A stretch of DNA of 64,000 nucleotides, from contig JAHEEC010000001.1 of the NCBI GenBank assembly GCA_024640885.1, forward strand, positions 44,876-108,875. Reading direction: 5' to 3'. Below the pieces are notes generated by a model. That model did no database searches and had not been told where the DNA came from. It worked only from the letters and a program-made list of their open reading frames with translations. Positions within the stretch are counted from its first letter, which is position 1; every line of letters starts with the position of its first letter. A program made the position numbers and the translations under genes. This document shows positions 38,993 to 48,331 of this stretch, one piece after another. Origin of the DNA: Bacteroidota bacterium (GTDB lineage: Bacteria; Bacteroidota; Bacteroidia; Bacteroidales; GCA-2748055).

Positions 38993-41029
38993 CTATTCCA
39001 AATCCCCTTCCCTGTAAAGGAATCTTCTCGTGTCTTCGTCCTCTCGGGGTTTGAAAAATAAGTCCCTTTCCGGCAAAGGAGGAACCTCGATCATTTTAAT
39101 GCTCATGTCGGGTGCATACTGGTAAAAAGTAAGATGATCATTCTCATACCCTCCCATTCCATTCACCCTGTTAAAATGATATGGAGCCTGAACCAGGGTC
39201 GGATGGTAATCTCGCAGCGAAACGATAAACCTGCGACCTTGCAGCCTTAATGCATTGGCGAAATAAAAGGTCATGTCATATCCAATGATCCCGTAGTTGA
39301 TCCCTTTCCGGGTTGTCGCTGTGGGTTCATTATAGTAAAAGGCCCTGTACGCTCTCATAAACCGATCGATACCGGGATCCAGGTAATCCACCCAGAAGGA
39401 GCTGTAAAAGATAAGTTTCAGGTCATGAAAATACCTGAGCTCGATGCTTTTAAACTCGGGCCAGAAGGGCGATCCCATGACTTCAATGTCATAATCCTTA
39501 AGTTGGAAGTAGAGGGTTGAAACCACACGGCTGGCCAGAGCTTCATCGCGGGTGGGGACAATCACGAGGTTCTTTTTATCCTTGGAAAGGGAGTGAATGA
39601 TCTCATCGGTATGGTCAAGTTTTTGCACCACCTCTTTAAATATGACCGGTTCATTGGGATGGTAATGTTCAAATCCATCAAAGATCTGCTCCTTGAAAAA
39701 GTCATGTTTTTCAATGTTCAGAGAGTCCTCGTCCCTCACATAGACAATATTGTACATGTGTTTGCTGGCCACCAGTTTGGCCGCCTCCCTGTACTCGGTT
39801 TCAATGGACGGGCTTAGCTGGAAAAGATATGGATTGTTTCGAACCCGTTCCGGTTCGTTGTAGAACGGGGTTACCACAGGGATCCTGTATTTGTTCGCAA
39901 AGGCAGATACGATCTCAAGGTTAAATGGATAAAAAGGGCCTATAAACAGATCAAAATCCTCCAGGTCTTCATCCATCAGCAGCGCAAGGGTTTGATCCAT
40001 GCTCTTCCCGGTATCGAAGAAACGAAGATCCATCTTCATGCCTGTGCGCTGAAGGGAATCAATGGCCATGAGAGAGCCCTGGAAGAACTCCAGGTAATTG
40101 ACCGACTGGGGATTCTTCTCTTCCATCCTGTAGCGTTCGATGATCCTGTTGCGTCTGGAGGCTGATTTCACATCTTTGATCAATGAATCCAGGGGTTCCG
40201 GAACCTTGAAATCAAATGGGATGAAAAAGGCGATCCGGTATATTCGACCGGGATCATCATGTGCGTACTTTAGCTCCTCATACCCGTATTCCTCAAAAAG
40301 CGTATCGGCTTCAACCCACTTGACAGAGTCTGCCGGGATCGTATCAAGGACCGTCCCAGGGTGGTCAGTTACCTGGGGCAGGGGAATCCTGATCACCTGG
40401 CCACTTTTCGGTCCGCCCCATCCCAGTTCGGGATTTGCGACCCGGATCTCCTGAACTGAGATCCCGTAAAACCGTGAAATGGAGTACAGGGTTTCCCGTC
40501 GTTTCACCTTATGAAACGCAATACCCTCTTCGTTATAAGCGGGTTCCTGGTCATCTTTCTTCCTCTCGGGGATCACCAGCCTCATTCCCGGCTGCAGGTT
40601 GGATTGATCCACGCCCCTGTTCGCTCCCATCAGCACACCCTGCTCCAGGCCATAGAGCCTGGCAATCCCATACAGGCTCTCCCCCTGTTGAACCACATGT
40701 ACCCTGCCGGCTGGCGGGGCAGTGGAGGTATCGAGTTCCTGCTCTATGGTTGGCTCCACAGGGATTTTCAGGGCCTGGCCAAGCTGCAGCCCCGACATCA
40801 CTCCCGGGTTTTCAATGGCGATCTCCTTTTGGGATACGTTGTAGGCCCTGGCAATGGAGTAAAGGGTCTGACCCGGTTTGACCACATGGATGTAGTAAAC
40901 CGTTCCTTCAATAATCACCTTGTTATTGGATCTCTCCACCGACACCGGCTCCTGTGACAGCAGGGTCGTTTGAAAAATTAAGCACCACAGGACGAAAAAC
41001 AGTAAATTCTTATTTCGAGATAAAATCAT
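38993..41029 (-). CDS. Exported protein with three LysM domains and a type-1 periplasmic-binding fold
   Basis: The 678-residue protein has a signal peptide ([18 protein letters not shown]). Three LysM modules (about residues 45-90, 110-155 and 170-220; each with [16 protein letters not shown] cores) bind peptidoglycan. From residue ~265 to ~640 it resembles amino acid receptor-like type I periplasmic-binding proteins ([47 protein letters not shown]). It could anchor a ligand sensor to the cell wall, though no transporter or kinase is adjacent. Its ATG overlaps the 3' end of purC by 20 nt. Confidence 0.85.
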   Translation of the reverse strand: MILSRNKNLLFFVLWCLIFQTTLLSQEPVSVERSNNKVIIEGTVYYIHVVKPGQTLYSIARAYNVSQKEIAIENPGVMSGLQLGQALKIPVEPTIEQELDTSTAPPAGRVHVVQQGESLYGIARLYGLEQGVLMGANRGVDQSNLQPGMRLVIPERKKDDQEPAYNEEGIAFHKVKRRETLYSISRFYGISVQEIRVANPELGWGGPKSGQVIRIPLPQVTDHPGTVLDTIPADSVKWVEADTLFEEYGYEELKYAHDDPGRIYRIAFFIPFDFKVPEPLDSLIKDVKSASRRNRIIERYRMEEKNPQSVNYLEFFQGSLMAIDSLQRTGMKMDLRFFDTGKSMDQTLALLMDEDLEDFDLFIGPFYPFNLEIVSAFANKYRIPVVTPFYNEPERVRNNPYLFQLSPSIETEYREAAKLVASKHMYNIVYVRDEDSLNIEKHDFFKEQIFDGFEHYHPNEPVIFKEVVQKLDHTDEIIHSLSKDKKNLVIVPTRDEALASRVVSTLYFQLKDYDIEVMGSPFWPEFKSIELRYFHDLKLIFYSSFWVDYLDPGIDRFMRAYRAFYYNEPTATTRKGINYGIIGYDMTFYFANALRLQGRRFIVSLRDYHPTLVQAPYHFNRVNGMGGYENDHLTFYQYAPDMSIKMIEVPPLPERDLFFKPREDEDTRRFLYREGDLE

Positions 41030-41954
41030 TGATGTTACTTAGGATCCGCTCTTCAATGCGGGTTGTGTCTGCCTTAATAAATTTCTCCCCTGTAATGCTT
41101 TCATAAAGCTCAATATACCTCTCAGAGACCTCATTCACAAACTGGTCAGGCATCTCTGGTACAACCTGGCCCTCCTTCCCCTGGAACCCGTTGCCAATGA
41201 GCCATTGTCTTACAAATTCCTTGGAAAGCTGCTTTTGCTGCTCACCCCTGGCCTGGCGCTCCCCATATCCATCTGCATAGAAATAACGGGACGAATCCGG
41301 GGTATGTATTTCATCGATAAGGACGATCTTTCCATCCTTCTTCCCAAACTCGTACTTGGTATCCACAAGAATCAGGCCCATTTCAGCGGCCATTTCAGTT
41401 CCGCGCTGGAAAAGCTTCCTGGTATACTCTTCCATGAGCAGATAATCCGCTTCGCTGACAACTCCGCTGGAAAGGATCCCTTCCCTCGAAATATCCTCGT
41501 CATGCCCTTCTGAGGCTTTCGTGGTGGGCGTGATCATGGGTTCCGGAAAACGGTCGTGCTCCTTGAGCCCGTCGGGCATGGGTACGCCGCAGAGGACTCT
41601 TTTTCCAGACCTGTATTCCCGCCATGCATGGCCGGTCACATATCCACGGATTACCATCTCCACCTTGAAGGGCTGGGCCATGTGGCCTACAGTCACATTG
41701 GGGTCCGGAGTGTCTATCTTCCAGTTGGGCACGATATCCGATGTGGCATCCAGGAACTTGGAAGCAATCTGGTTCAGGACCTGGCCCTTGTAAGGAATCC
41801 CTTTGGGCAGCACCACATCAAAGGCCGAAATCCGGTCCGATACCACCATGATGAGGTAGTCATTTTTGATGTTATACACATCCCTTACTTTTCCGGTATA
41901 GAGACTTACCTGTCCGGGCAGGTTGAATTTTGTTCCTTTGAGTGCATTTGCCAT
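41010..41954 (-). CDS. purC: SAICAR synthetase (phosphoribosylaminoimidazole-succinocarboxamide synthase)
   Basis: The 314-residue enzyme joins CAIR and aspartate with ATP in purine synthesis. Motifs include [11 protein letters not shown] (nucleotide loop), [35 protein letters not shown] and [19 protein letters not shown]. The length fits the longer PurC form found in this phylum and in yeast rather than the ~240-residue E. coli type. It follows phoH by 24 nt. Confidence 0.96.
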   Translation of the reverse strand: MANALKGTKFNLPGQVSLYTGKVRDVYNIKNDYLIMVVSDRISAFDVVLPKGIPYKGQVLNQIASKFLDATSDIVPNWKIDTPDPNVTVGHMAQPFKVEMVIRGYVTGHAWREYRSGKRVLCGVPMPDGLKEHDRFPEPMITPTTKASEGHDEDISREGILSSGVVSEADYLLMEEYTRKLFQRGTEMAAEMGLILVDTKYEFGKKDGKIVLIDEIHTPDSSRYFYADGYGERQARGEQQKQLSKEFVRQWLIGNGFQGKEGQVVPEMPDQFVNEVSERYIELYESITGEKFIKADTTRIEERILSNINDFISK

Positions 41955-41978
41955 AACCCTATTTATTTATTTGACTCT

Positions 41979-42929
41979 CTACTTGTTCTGTTTTCCATCA
42001 TAAGCCTCCACAATGGATTTCACCAGCCGGTGGCGAATGATATCCCGGTCATCAAACCGGATGATGGATATTCCTTTGATCCCTTTCAGGATCTGTAATG
42101 CCTGGACCAGTCCCGAATCCTCCCGCCTGGGCAGGTCCACCTGTGAATCATCTCCTGTGACGATGAACCTTGCATCGGGCCCCATCCTTGTGAGGAACAT
42201 TTTGAACTGGCTGGCCGTTGCATTCTGTGCCTCATCAAGGATCACAAAAGCATGATCGAGTGTTCGGCCCCTCATGTAGGCCAGGGGTGCAATCTGGATG
42301 GTCCCGTCCTCCAGGAACTGAATCAGTTTCCTGGCGGCTATCATATCCCTGAGGGCATCAAAAAGAGGCTGAAGGTAGGGATCCAGCTTCTCCTTGAAGT
42401 CACCGGGAAGAAACCCCAGCTTCTCACCTGCCTCCACAGCCGGCCTTGTGAGGATGATCCTCTTCACTTCCCTTTCCTTAAGTGCCTTCACAGCCATCGC
42501 AATGGCCGTATAGGTCTTACCGGTCCCCGCCGGCCCCACGGCGATGACCAGGTCATTGTCCAGTCCGTCCTCCACCAGCTTTTTCTGGTTCACCGTGATG
42601 GCCCTGATCTTTTTCCCGCTTTCACCGTGTAACAGCACCCCGTCATCGGGTCCAGGTGCTTCCATCTTATGATTTGCACTTCCGTTTAGAAGATCTTCCA
42701 TATCGGGAAGGTTCACAGTCTGAAATTTACGAAGATATCGGACAAAAAGATCAACTTTATCCTCAAAATCCTCCAACCGTTTTTTCACACCTGTGATCCG
42801 GATCTCGTTGCCCCTGGAAACGATCTTCAGATCTGGAAAAAATTCGACGAATTTATTGAAGCGGACATTGTTTACACCATAGAAATCAACGGGATCGACA
42901 CCTTCCAAATAGATCAGCTTTTCCGCCAT
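41979..42929 (-). CDS. phoH: PhoH-family ATPase
   Basis: The 316-residue protein has a short N-terminal KH-like part and a PhoH P-loop ATPase domain: VGPAGTGKTYTAIA (Walker A), FVILDEAQNAT (Walker B), TGDDSQVDLP and RHRLVKSIVEAY. PhoH proteins are linked to RNA metabolism and often stand near ybeY in other bacteria; no ybeY is present here. It is the first gene of the phoH-purC-LysM-phosphodiesterase cluster. Confidence 0.92.
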   Translation of the reverse strand: MAEKLIYLEGVDPVDFYGVNNVRFNKFVEFFPDLKIVSRGNEIRITGVKKRLEDFEDKVDLFVRYLRKFQTVNLPDMEDLLNGSANHKMEAPGPDDGVLLHGESGKKIRAITVNQKKLVEDGLDNDLVIAVGPAGTGKTYTAIAMAVKALKEREVKRIILTRPAVEAGEKLGFLPGDFKEKLDPYLQPLFDALRDMIAARKLIQFLEDGTIQIAPLAYMRGRTLDHAFVILDEAQNATASQFKMFLTRMGPDARFIVTGDDSQVDLPRREDSGLVQALQILKGIKGISIIRFDDRDIIRHRLVKSIVEAYDGKQNK

Positions 42930-42947
42930 AAATTAAATTATAATCAC

Positions 42948-42955
42948 TACTTTTG
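42948..42955 (+). promoter_or_regulatory. Putative -7 element of the SAM hydrolase gene
   Basis: TACTTTTG matches TAnnTTTG 60 nt upstream of the ATG, in the 86-bp divergent region shared with phoH. No -33 box is clear. Confidence 0.4.
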
Positions 42956-43015
42956 GATGTGCAAATTAAGCTGTTTTTTTCAACATTCCAATAAGAAAAT
43001 CCCTGCCGCGAACCC

Positions 43016-43801
43016 ATGCACATCATCACGCTTACTTCTGATTGGAACGAAAATGATTATTACGTGGCATCCCTCAAAGGAAAAATTCTCTCCATCTGTC
43101 CGGAAGTGAGGATCGTGGATATCAATCACCGGGTAAAACCCTTCAATACGGCCCACGCTGCCTTTGTGGTGAGAAACAGTTACAGCAACTTTCCACAGGA
43201 TACAATCCATATCATCGCCGTGAATTCCGAACCGGAAGAGGGTGGACAATTGCTGGCGGCGAGGATCAACAAACACTATTTTCTCTTTGCCGACAACGGA
43301 ATTCTTGGATTGATCGGGGGAGATGAACCCGAACTTGTGGTGAAACTTGACGAGCCTCCTGAACACGGGGCTCCCAGCTTCATCTCCATGTCCATATTCG
43401 CGGAGGTGGCCTGCTCCCTTGCCAGTGGTCGGCCAATGAATGAGCTGGGCACTCCAACTGAAACTTATAGCAAACAGACACCCCTTCGGCCGACCATTGA
43501 GGATCAAACCATCACGGGCAGCGTCATCCATATCGATTCCTTCCAGAATGCCATCACAAATATTTCAAGGGAGCTATTTGAGCGGGTGGGAAACGGCAGG
43601 CCGTTTTCTATTTATGTCCAGAGCAAGCACTATATGATCCAGAAGATCAATACACGTTATAACGAAACAGTTCCGGGAGAACTTATGGCCCTGTTCAACG
43701 CTGTGAACCTCCTGGAAATTGCAATCCGAAACGGAAACGCCGCAGGGTTATTAAAATTAAATACCAATTCAACTGTGAGGGTTGAGTTCAAAGGAGCATA
43801 G
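43016..43801 (+). CDS. SAM hydroxide adenosyltransferase (DUF62)-family protein
   Basis: The 261-residue protein belongs to the fluorinase/SAM hydrolase superfamily. TLTSDWNENDYYVASLKG supplies the N-terminal substrate Asp and KG region; VDINHRV, FADNGILGLI and GSVIHIDSFQNAITNI (the second domain's D-xFGN-like segment) follow. Characterised relatives split SAM to adenosine and methionine using water. The usual DFG near the start is replaced by DWN, so activity should not be assumed. It is followed directly by mazG. Confidence 0.88.
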   Translation: MHIITLTSDWNENDYYVASLKGKILSICPEVRIVDINHRVKPFNTAHAAFVVRNSYSNFPQDTIHIIAVNSEPEEGGQLLAARINKHYFLFADNGILGLIGGDEPELVVKLDEPPEHGAPSFISMSIFAEVACSLASGRPMNELGTPTETYSKQTPLRPTIEDQTITGSVIHIDSFQNAITNISRELFERVGNGRPFSIYVQSKHYMIQKINTRYNETVPGELMALFNAVNLLEIAIRNGNAAGLLKLNTNSTVRVEFKGA

Positions 43802-43802
43802 G

Positions 43803-44579
43803 ATGCATAGTACGGAAGAGAAACTGGAGGCTTTCAAGCGCCTCTTGGAAATTATGGATGAGTTGAGGGAAAAGTGCCCGTGGGACAGGGAACAGACCAT
43901 TCACAGCCTGAGGAACCTGACCATCGAGGAGACCTACGAACTTGCCGATGCCATCATGGATCAGGATTTGAATGAGATCCGTAAGGAGTTGGGAGACCTG
44001 ATCCTGCATATTGTTTTCTATGCAAAAATCGGGTCTGAACAGGGTATTTTCGATATCGCCGATGTGATCAACGGCATCAACAGAAAGCTTATTTTCAGGC
44101 ATCCCCACGTGTTTGGGGACCGGAAAGTGAAGGATTCGAATGAAGTGATCGAGAATTGGGAAGAGCTTAAATTGAAGGAGGGGAACCGGAGCGTACTTTC
44201 CGGGGTTCCAGTCTCCCTGCCTGCCATGATCAAGTCGCACCGCATCCAGGACAAAGCGCGGGCTGTGGGTTTTGACTGGGACCAGCGGGAGCAGGTCTGG
44301 GAGAAGGTGGATGAGGAGATCAGTGAGGTAAAGCACGAGCTGATCAACGGAGAGGAGAAGGAAAGGATGGAAGATGAGATCGGTGATCTGTTGTTTTCCA
44401 TTGTAAATGCGGCCCGCCTGTATGACATTGAGCCGGAAACCGCCCTTGAGAAAACAAACCGGAAATTCATTAAAAGATTCAAATACCTTGAATCAAAAGC
44501 TGCTGAGTCGGGGCGTTCCCTGAAGGAAATGAGTCTTGCCGAGATGGAGGCCATCTGGCAGGAGGCCAAAGGTATTTAG
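43803..44579 (+). CDS. mazG: Nucleoside triphosphate pyrophosphohydrolase
   Basis: The 258-residue protein holds two MazG domains. The first has CPWDREQTIHSLRNLTIEETYELADAI and ELGDLILHIVF; the second has EEISEVKHELI and EDEIGDLLFSIVNAARL. The Glu/Asp motifs bind magnesium, and the enzyme hydrolyses NTPs, possibly ppGpp-pathway or damaged nucleotides. The ATG at 43803, preceded by AAAGGAG, is chosen over an upstream TTG that overlaps the SAM hydrolase gene. It is convergent with the DUF5606 gene, overlapping by 4 nt. Confidence 0.94.
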   Translation: MHSTEEKLEAFKRLLEIMDELREKCPWDREQTIHSLRNLTIEETYELADAIMDQDLNEIRKELGDLILHIVFYAKIGSEQGIFDIADVINGINRKLIFRHPHVFGDRKVKDSNEVIENWEELKLKEGNRSVLSGVPVSLPAMIKSHRIQDKARAVGFDWDQREQVWEKVDEEISEVKHELINGEEKERMEDEIGDLLFSIVNAARLYDIEPETALEKTNRKFIKRFKYLESKAAESGRSLKEMSLAEMEAIWQEAKGI

Positions 44580-45166
44580 GTCAGTCCTCCTCCCATCTTT
44601 TTCTTGCCAAGGGTCCCTCCCCCGTGAGCAGTATTTCCCTTCGGTGAACTTCCCTGTTTAGGCTTGTCCTGCTTGGCAACTGCCTTTTTTGCCGGTCCCT
44701 TCTTTGCTGTATCCTGCTTGGCATGCTCGTCCTTTGAATCGCCCTGTTCGGTCGATTCTTCCTCTTCTTTATCAACCACCTCCAGCATTCCGTGTGCATG
44801 GAGTTGATTATACCACTGGAATACCTTCTTGATATCAGACACATACACCCTTTCCTCGTCATAGTCAGGAACAAGGGTTTCAAAAAAGCTTTTAAGCTCC
44901 TGGGAGGCGGATTTATGGGATAGCGTCTCCTTGCCATCGGCTTTTTCATGGATCAAATAGAAGATATCGGCAAGGGGGACCTCCTCTTTGTGGGTGAAGA
45001 TCGCAATATCCTCAAGGGAACTTACACGTGCCGAGGCCGGGGCCACATGTCGCTTGTTATCTTCCATAGATTCGACCACAATGCCATTCCGGGCCTGGGC
45101 CACATACCTGAACAATCCACCTTTCCCGGAGATGGACATAATGTCTTTTAATTTGATCGTCTTCAT
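44576..45166 (-). CDS. DUF5606-family protein with low-complexity basic tail
   Basis: The 196-residue protein begins with a well-formed domain of ~135 residues (LKDIMSISGKGGLFRYVAQARNGIVVESM ... DYDEERVYVSDIKKVFQWYNQL), recognised as DUF5606 of Bacteroidota. A 55-residue tail rich in Lys, Gln, Ala and Gly follows, likely disordered and suited to nucleic acid binding. Its function is unknown. It has its own -7 element 20 nt upstream, although it also lies downstream of the coaE operon. Confidence 0.82.
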   Translation of the reverse strand: MKTIKLKDIMSISGKGGLFRYVAQARNGIVVESMEDNKRHVAPASARVSSLEDIAIFTHKEEVPLADIFYLIHEKADGKETLSHKSASQELKSFFETLVPDYDEERVYVSDIKKVFQWYNQLHAHGMLEVVDKEEEESTEQGDSKDEHAKQDTAKKGPAKKAVAKQDKPKQGSSPKGNTAHGGGTLGKKKMGGGLT

Positions 45167-45185
45167 TGAAGTGTTAAAAGTGATG

Positions 45186-45193
45186 CAAATATA
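45186..45193 (-). promoter_or_regulatory. Putative -7 element of the DUF5606 gene
   Basis: On the minus strand this reads TATATTTG, an exact consensus match, placed between the DnaJ-domain gene's stop and the DUF5606 ATG. It suggests an internal promoter. Confidence 0.5.
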
Positions 45194-45199
45194 GTACTT

Positions 45200-45931
45200 C
45201 TAGTTTAAACCTCGTTCCTTCTTGATCTGGTCGTAAGCCTCCTGAACCTTTCTAAACTTCTCATGAGCCACTTTTTTGAAATCATCACCCAGATGACTTA
45301 CCTTATCGGGATGATATTTCATTGCCATCCTGCGAAAAGCCTTTTTCACCTCCTCGTCAGAGGTGGTGGGTTCAATCTCAAGGATCTTGTAGGCGGAATC
45401 GGTCTGGCTCACGAACATGGCCCGTATGCTTGTAAAGTCCGAATCGGAAATACTCATATAGCCCGCGATCCGGTGGATCACACCATTCTCATCCTCACTG
45501 ACCGAACCATCGGCTGAAGCGATCCCGAACAAAAAGTGGAGCATTTCCAGGCGATATGAATAGTCAAGTTTCTGGGAGAGCTGGGAAGTAACATCCCGAA
45601 GCGGGATCTCCTGCTTTAGGATATCCCTGAGCATCACAACGGCCTCCGATGCAGTATCCTCACCAAAACGGGATACAAAATAGCGCTTGACATAGTCCAG
45701 TTCACTTTTCATAACCCTCCCGTCAGCCTTCATCACTGCTGCAATTAACACGAGCAGGGATGCAGCATAATCCCCCCGAAGGGTCCTTGTCCTGACATCC
45801 CGTGCCTGGCTGGTGCCATCGCTTTTGCCAGAATCAAAGATCGAACCTACGGCGAGACCCAGAATTCCGCCAATGGGACCTCCAAGTGCCCAACCAAGGC
45901 CCAGACCCACCCATTTTCCAAATTTTGCCAT
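45200..45931 (-). CDS. TerB/DnaJ-domain protein (DjlA-like)
   Basis: The 243-residue protein starts with a Gly-rich hydrophobic segment (LGLGWALGGPIGGILGLAVG) that may insert in or touch the membrane. A helical TerB-like domain follows (~55-160; LLVLIAAVMKADGRVMKSEL), then a C-terminal J domain (~175-243; AYKILEIEPTTSDEEVKKAFRRMAMKYHPDK with HPD intact). The architecture is that of DjlA, a membrane-linked DnaK co-chaperone. It follows coaE by 6 nt. Confidence 0.88.
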   Translation of the reverse strand: MAKFGKWVGLGLGWALGGPIGGILGLAVGSIFDSGKSDGTSQARDVRTRTLRGDYAASLLVLIAAVMKADGRVMKSELDYVKRYFVSRFGEDTASEAVVMLRDILKQEIPLRDVTSQLSQKLDYSYRLEMLHFLFGIASADGSVSEDENGVIHRIAGYMSISDSDFTSIRAMFVSQTDSAYKILEIEPTTSDEEVKKAFRRMAMKYHPDKVSHLGDDFKKVAHEKFRKVQEAYDQIKKERGLN

Positions 45932-45937
45932 AATTGA

Positions 45938-46525
45938 TTATTTGCTGTTTAATAATTTATTGTGCAATGCAATGACCTGTGGAAGCAGCATTTTATTTTC
46001 ATCATTGTAAATGATATGGTCAGCCAGTTTCATCTTCTCCTCCTCATCCATCTGGTGACTCATCCGCCGCCGCACGCTTGCCTCATCCACGCCATCGCGT
46101 TCCATCACCCTTTTAATTCGCAATTCCACCGGTGCATATACCAGTACGGATCCATCCAAAAAATCACCGGAACCGCTCTCAAATAAAATGGCAGCCTCTT
46201 CAATCACATAGGGAACATTCTTCTGGAGAAGCACCCAGGCAGCAAAATCCTTTCGCACTGCAGGATGGACCAGACCGTTCAGTTTTGCCAGAAGGGCACT
46301 GTCCCCGAATACCCTTTCAGCCACAAAGCCATTGTTCAGTGAGGACCCCTGGTATGCCTCTTCACCCAGAAGCTCTTTGATCTCCCTTGCAAGGTCCAGG
46401 TCATTGTTCATGAGCCTCTTTGCTTCTGAATCGGCGCAGTATACCGGTATCCCAAGCTTTTCAAGAATGCTGCAAACAAGCGTCTTACCGCTGCCTATTC
46501 CGCCCGTTACACCCAAAAGATACAT
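45938..46525 (-). CDS. coaE: Dephospho-CoA kinase
   Basis: The 195-residue P-loop kinase performs the last step of CoA synthesis. It has GVTGGIGSGKT (Walker A), YCADSEAKRLM, HPAVRKDF and the R...RR/M lid region (RRRMSHQMDEEEK). The ATG at 46525 is used; the GTG before it is less likely. This ATG overlaps the ybbR stop (TGATG), implying translational coupling. Confidence 0.95.
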   Translation of the reverse strand: MYLLGVTGGIGSGKTLVCSILEKLGIPVYCADSEAKRLMNNDLDLAREIKELLGEEAYQGSSLNNGFVAERVFGDSALLAKLNGLVHPAVRKDFAAWVLLQKNVPYVIEEAAILFESGSGDFLDGSVLVYAPVELRIKRVMERDGVDEASVRRRMSHQMDEEEKMKLADHIIYNDENKMLLPQVIALHNKLLNSK

Positions 46526-47586
46526 CACTTTCTGGACATCAGGAATTCCACTTCTTTGGGGTAATACTCATAACTCAGGAGGTATACAGGAAGGTTCAGG
46601 ATATCCACATCCAGGAGCTTTGTCTGTTCCTCTATGGCTGAATAATCCACCACCGCCCTGATCAGGCTGCCGTCCACCCTCTCATATTTACTCAGTCCCA
46701 CGTTACAGGTAAACTTTACACGTGAAGGAAATGCTTGAAGTGAAATGGTGTCGGGCAGGTTCAGCACCTCAATGGGGATGGAGAGCTGGACTTCCGTAAA
46801 CCGTTCAAGTTCAAGTGAACAATCCACTTTTGACCTGTCAAATGCAATTCCGGGGATCTTTTCCAGTTTAACCTTGTCACTGAAATTCCTGGACAGCAAA
46901 CCCAGGTCGCTCTTCACAGTATAGACATACCTCAGGGTATCCACCGTGAGATCAGGACCGCTCACCTCCACAGAATCAGGATCCAACCGGACTCCATCCT
47001 TCAGGGTAAACTGTTTGTCCAGCTGGTATCGGAAGTCAGGCAAGATCCTCACCATCCGGGTCACCTGCCTGGCAAACTGGAAGTGCAGCGTGTCGGGCTT
47101 GATCTCGAGCAATTGAAGTTCAGGTGGCAGCTGTCTCGACACCTGGTCCTTCAGATAGCGCGTGAGGAGATAGGCCCTGGAGCTGTCCGCTCCCGGCTTG
47201 TTCAACGAAAAAGCCGATAATTGAAAACTAATGGGGACAGGTTTTCGAAAAGCCCGATACCTCAGGATTACCCAACCATGTGCATTGATGCGAAGCTCAA
47301 GATGTTCCGGAAGCTCACCCACCAAAACCCGGCCCTCCGGAAAATCGGAATAGGTCAGGGGGTATTCAATCACAGAGGTATAATTCTTGCTCAGTGCATT
47401 CAGAAACCAGATAAATACAGAGATCAGCAGGAAGACTGAGAACATAAGAATCCTCTTCCTGAATTGCAGACTCTGTCCTTCAGGTATCCTTGGCCACCTC
47501 TGTAGAATCCCGTTTTCCAAAACCGTTTGTTTACTTCTTGGCCGGAGCCTGATCCCCAAGATCTGCGGTGACGGCCGATTTATCAA
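46525..47586 (-). CDS. YbbR-like (CdaR-type) membrane-anchored protein
   Basis: The protein has one transmembrane segment (ILMFSVFLLISVFIWFLNALS) near residue 50 and then periplasmic YbbR-like beta domains (repeats such as SVIEYPLTYSDFPEGR, LDPDSVEVSGP, LPDTISLQAFPSRVKF). In Firmicutes CdaR regulates the diadenylate cyclase CdaA; no cdaA is adjacent here. The ATG used overlaps yajC by 56 nt, which is long. A TTG at 47520, just after the yajC stop, would give a shorter N-terminus and may be the true start. Confidence 0.82.
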   Translation of the reverse strand: MINRPSPQILGIRLRPRSKQTVLENGILQRWPRIPEGQSLQFRKRILMFSVFLLISVFIWFLNALSKNYTSVIEYPLTYSDFPEGRVLVGELPEHLELRINAHGWVILRYRAFRKPVPISFQLSAFSLNKPGADSSRAYLLTRYLKDQVSRQLPPELQLLEIKPDTLHFQFARQVTRMVRILPDFRYQLDKQFTLKDGVRLDPDSVEVSGPDLTVDTLRYVYTVKSDLGLLSRNFSDKVKLEKIPGIAFDRSKVDCSLELERFTEVQLSIPIEVLNLPDTISLQAFPSRVKFTCNVGLSKYERVDGSLIRAVVDYSAIEEQTKLLDVDILNLPVYLLSYEYYPKEVEFLMSRK

Positions 47587-47863
47587 CCTTTACCAGCACA
47601 TTGTCCGCGATTTCCAATGTAACGGTCCTCTCCTTGACATCATTGATCTTTCCATAAATTCCACCTGTGGTGGTTACTTTATCACCTTTTTTAAGGGAAT
47701 TCCTGAAGGTCGTGGCCTCTTTTTGCTTTTTCACCTGGGGGCGAATCATAAAGAAATAGAAGACCACAATGATAAGAAGCAGAAAGATCAATGACTGCAT
47801 GCCTCCTACTCCTCCGGCACCTGGCGCTGCAGGTGCATTCAAAATCTGAAATAATAAATTCAT
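47531..47863 (-). CDS. yajC: Sec translocase accessory protein YajC
   Basis: The 110-residue protein has one hydrophobic helix (LIFLLLIIVVFYFFMIRPQ) ending in the YajC signature FFMIRPQVKKQKE. A small cytosolic domain follows (FRNSLKKGDKVTTTGGIYGKI). YajC associates with SecDF. It sits in the conserved nusB-DUF1573-yajC-ybbR-coaE order. Confidence 0.94.
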   Translation of the reverse strand: MNLLFQILNAPAAPGAGGVGGMQSLIFLLLIIVVFYFFMIRPQVKKQKEATTFRNSLKKGDKVTTTGGIYGKINDVKERTVTLEIADNVLVKVDKSAVTADLGDQAPAKK

Positions 47864-47878
47864 ACTATGGTTTTTAAA

Positions 47879-48331
47879 TTAAACACTGTTATCAATATTT
47901 GCTTTTAACGTAAGATACACCACCGAATTGCTTGCATTTGAATTGATGGTAATTATTTTTCTCTGTGCCCCGCTTCTCCCGGTTGCATCAAAAATTATCT
48001 TCAGATACGCTTTTTCGCCGGGCCTGAGAGGCGCCCGGCTCCAGTCAGGGGTGGTACAGCCACAGGAGGCCTCCACAGATTTAATGATCAGGTCAGTTTC
48101 CCCTCCGTTTATATATTGAAAATAACATACCACCATCTCCCCTTCAACGATTGTTCCAAAATCATGATCCAGTGTGTCAAAAACAATAAGTGGCTGTACA
48201 TAAGGGCTTTGCTCCAGCATGGATGAGTCACTGTCCGCCGAACCTCTGCTGTCATTATGTCCTGAACATGCCAAAAGAAGCCACATCCCTCCCATGGTAA
48301 TTAACAGCGCAGCCTGTTTCACATTAATCAT
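47879..48331 (-). CDS. DUF1573-family lipoprotein
   Basis: This ~150-residue protein has a lipoprotein signal (LLLACSG) and one DUF1573 immunoglobulin-like domain (HDFGTIVEGEMVVCYFQYINGGETDLIIKSVEASCGCTTP, then PGEKAYLKIIFDA). Two Cys in ASCGCT are typical of the family. Function is unknown. The ATG at 48331 is preferred over a GTG two codons earlier; either overlaps the end of nusB. Confidence 0.87.
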   Translation of the reverse strand: MINVKQAALLITMGGMWLLLACSGHNDSRGSADSDSSMLEQSPYVQPLIVFDTLDHDFGTIVEGEMVVCYFQYINGGETDLIIKSVEASCGCTTPDWSRAPLRPGEKAYLKIIFDATGRSGAQRKIITINSNASNSVVYLTLKANIDNSV

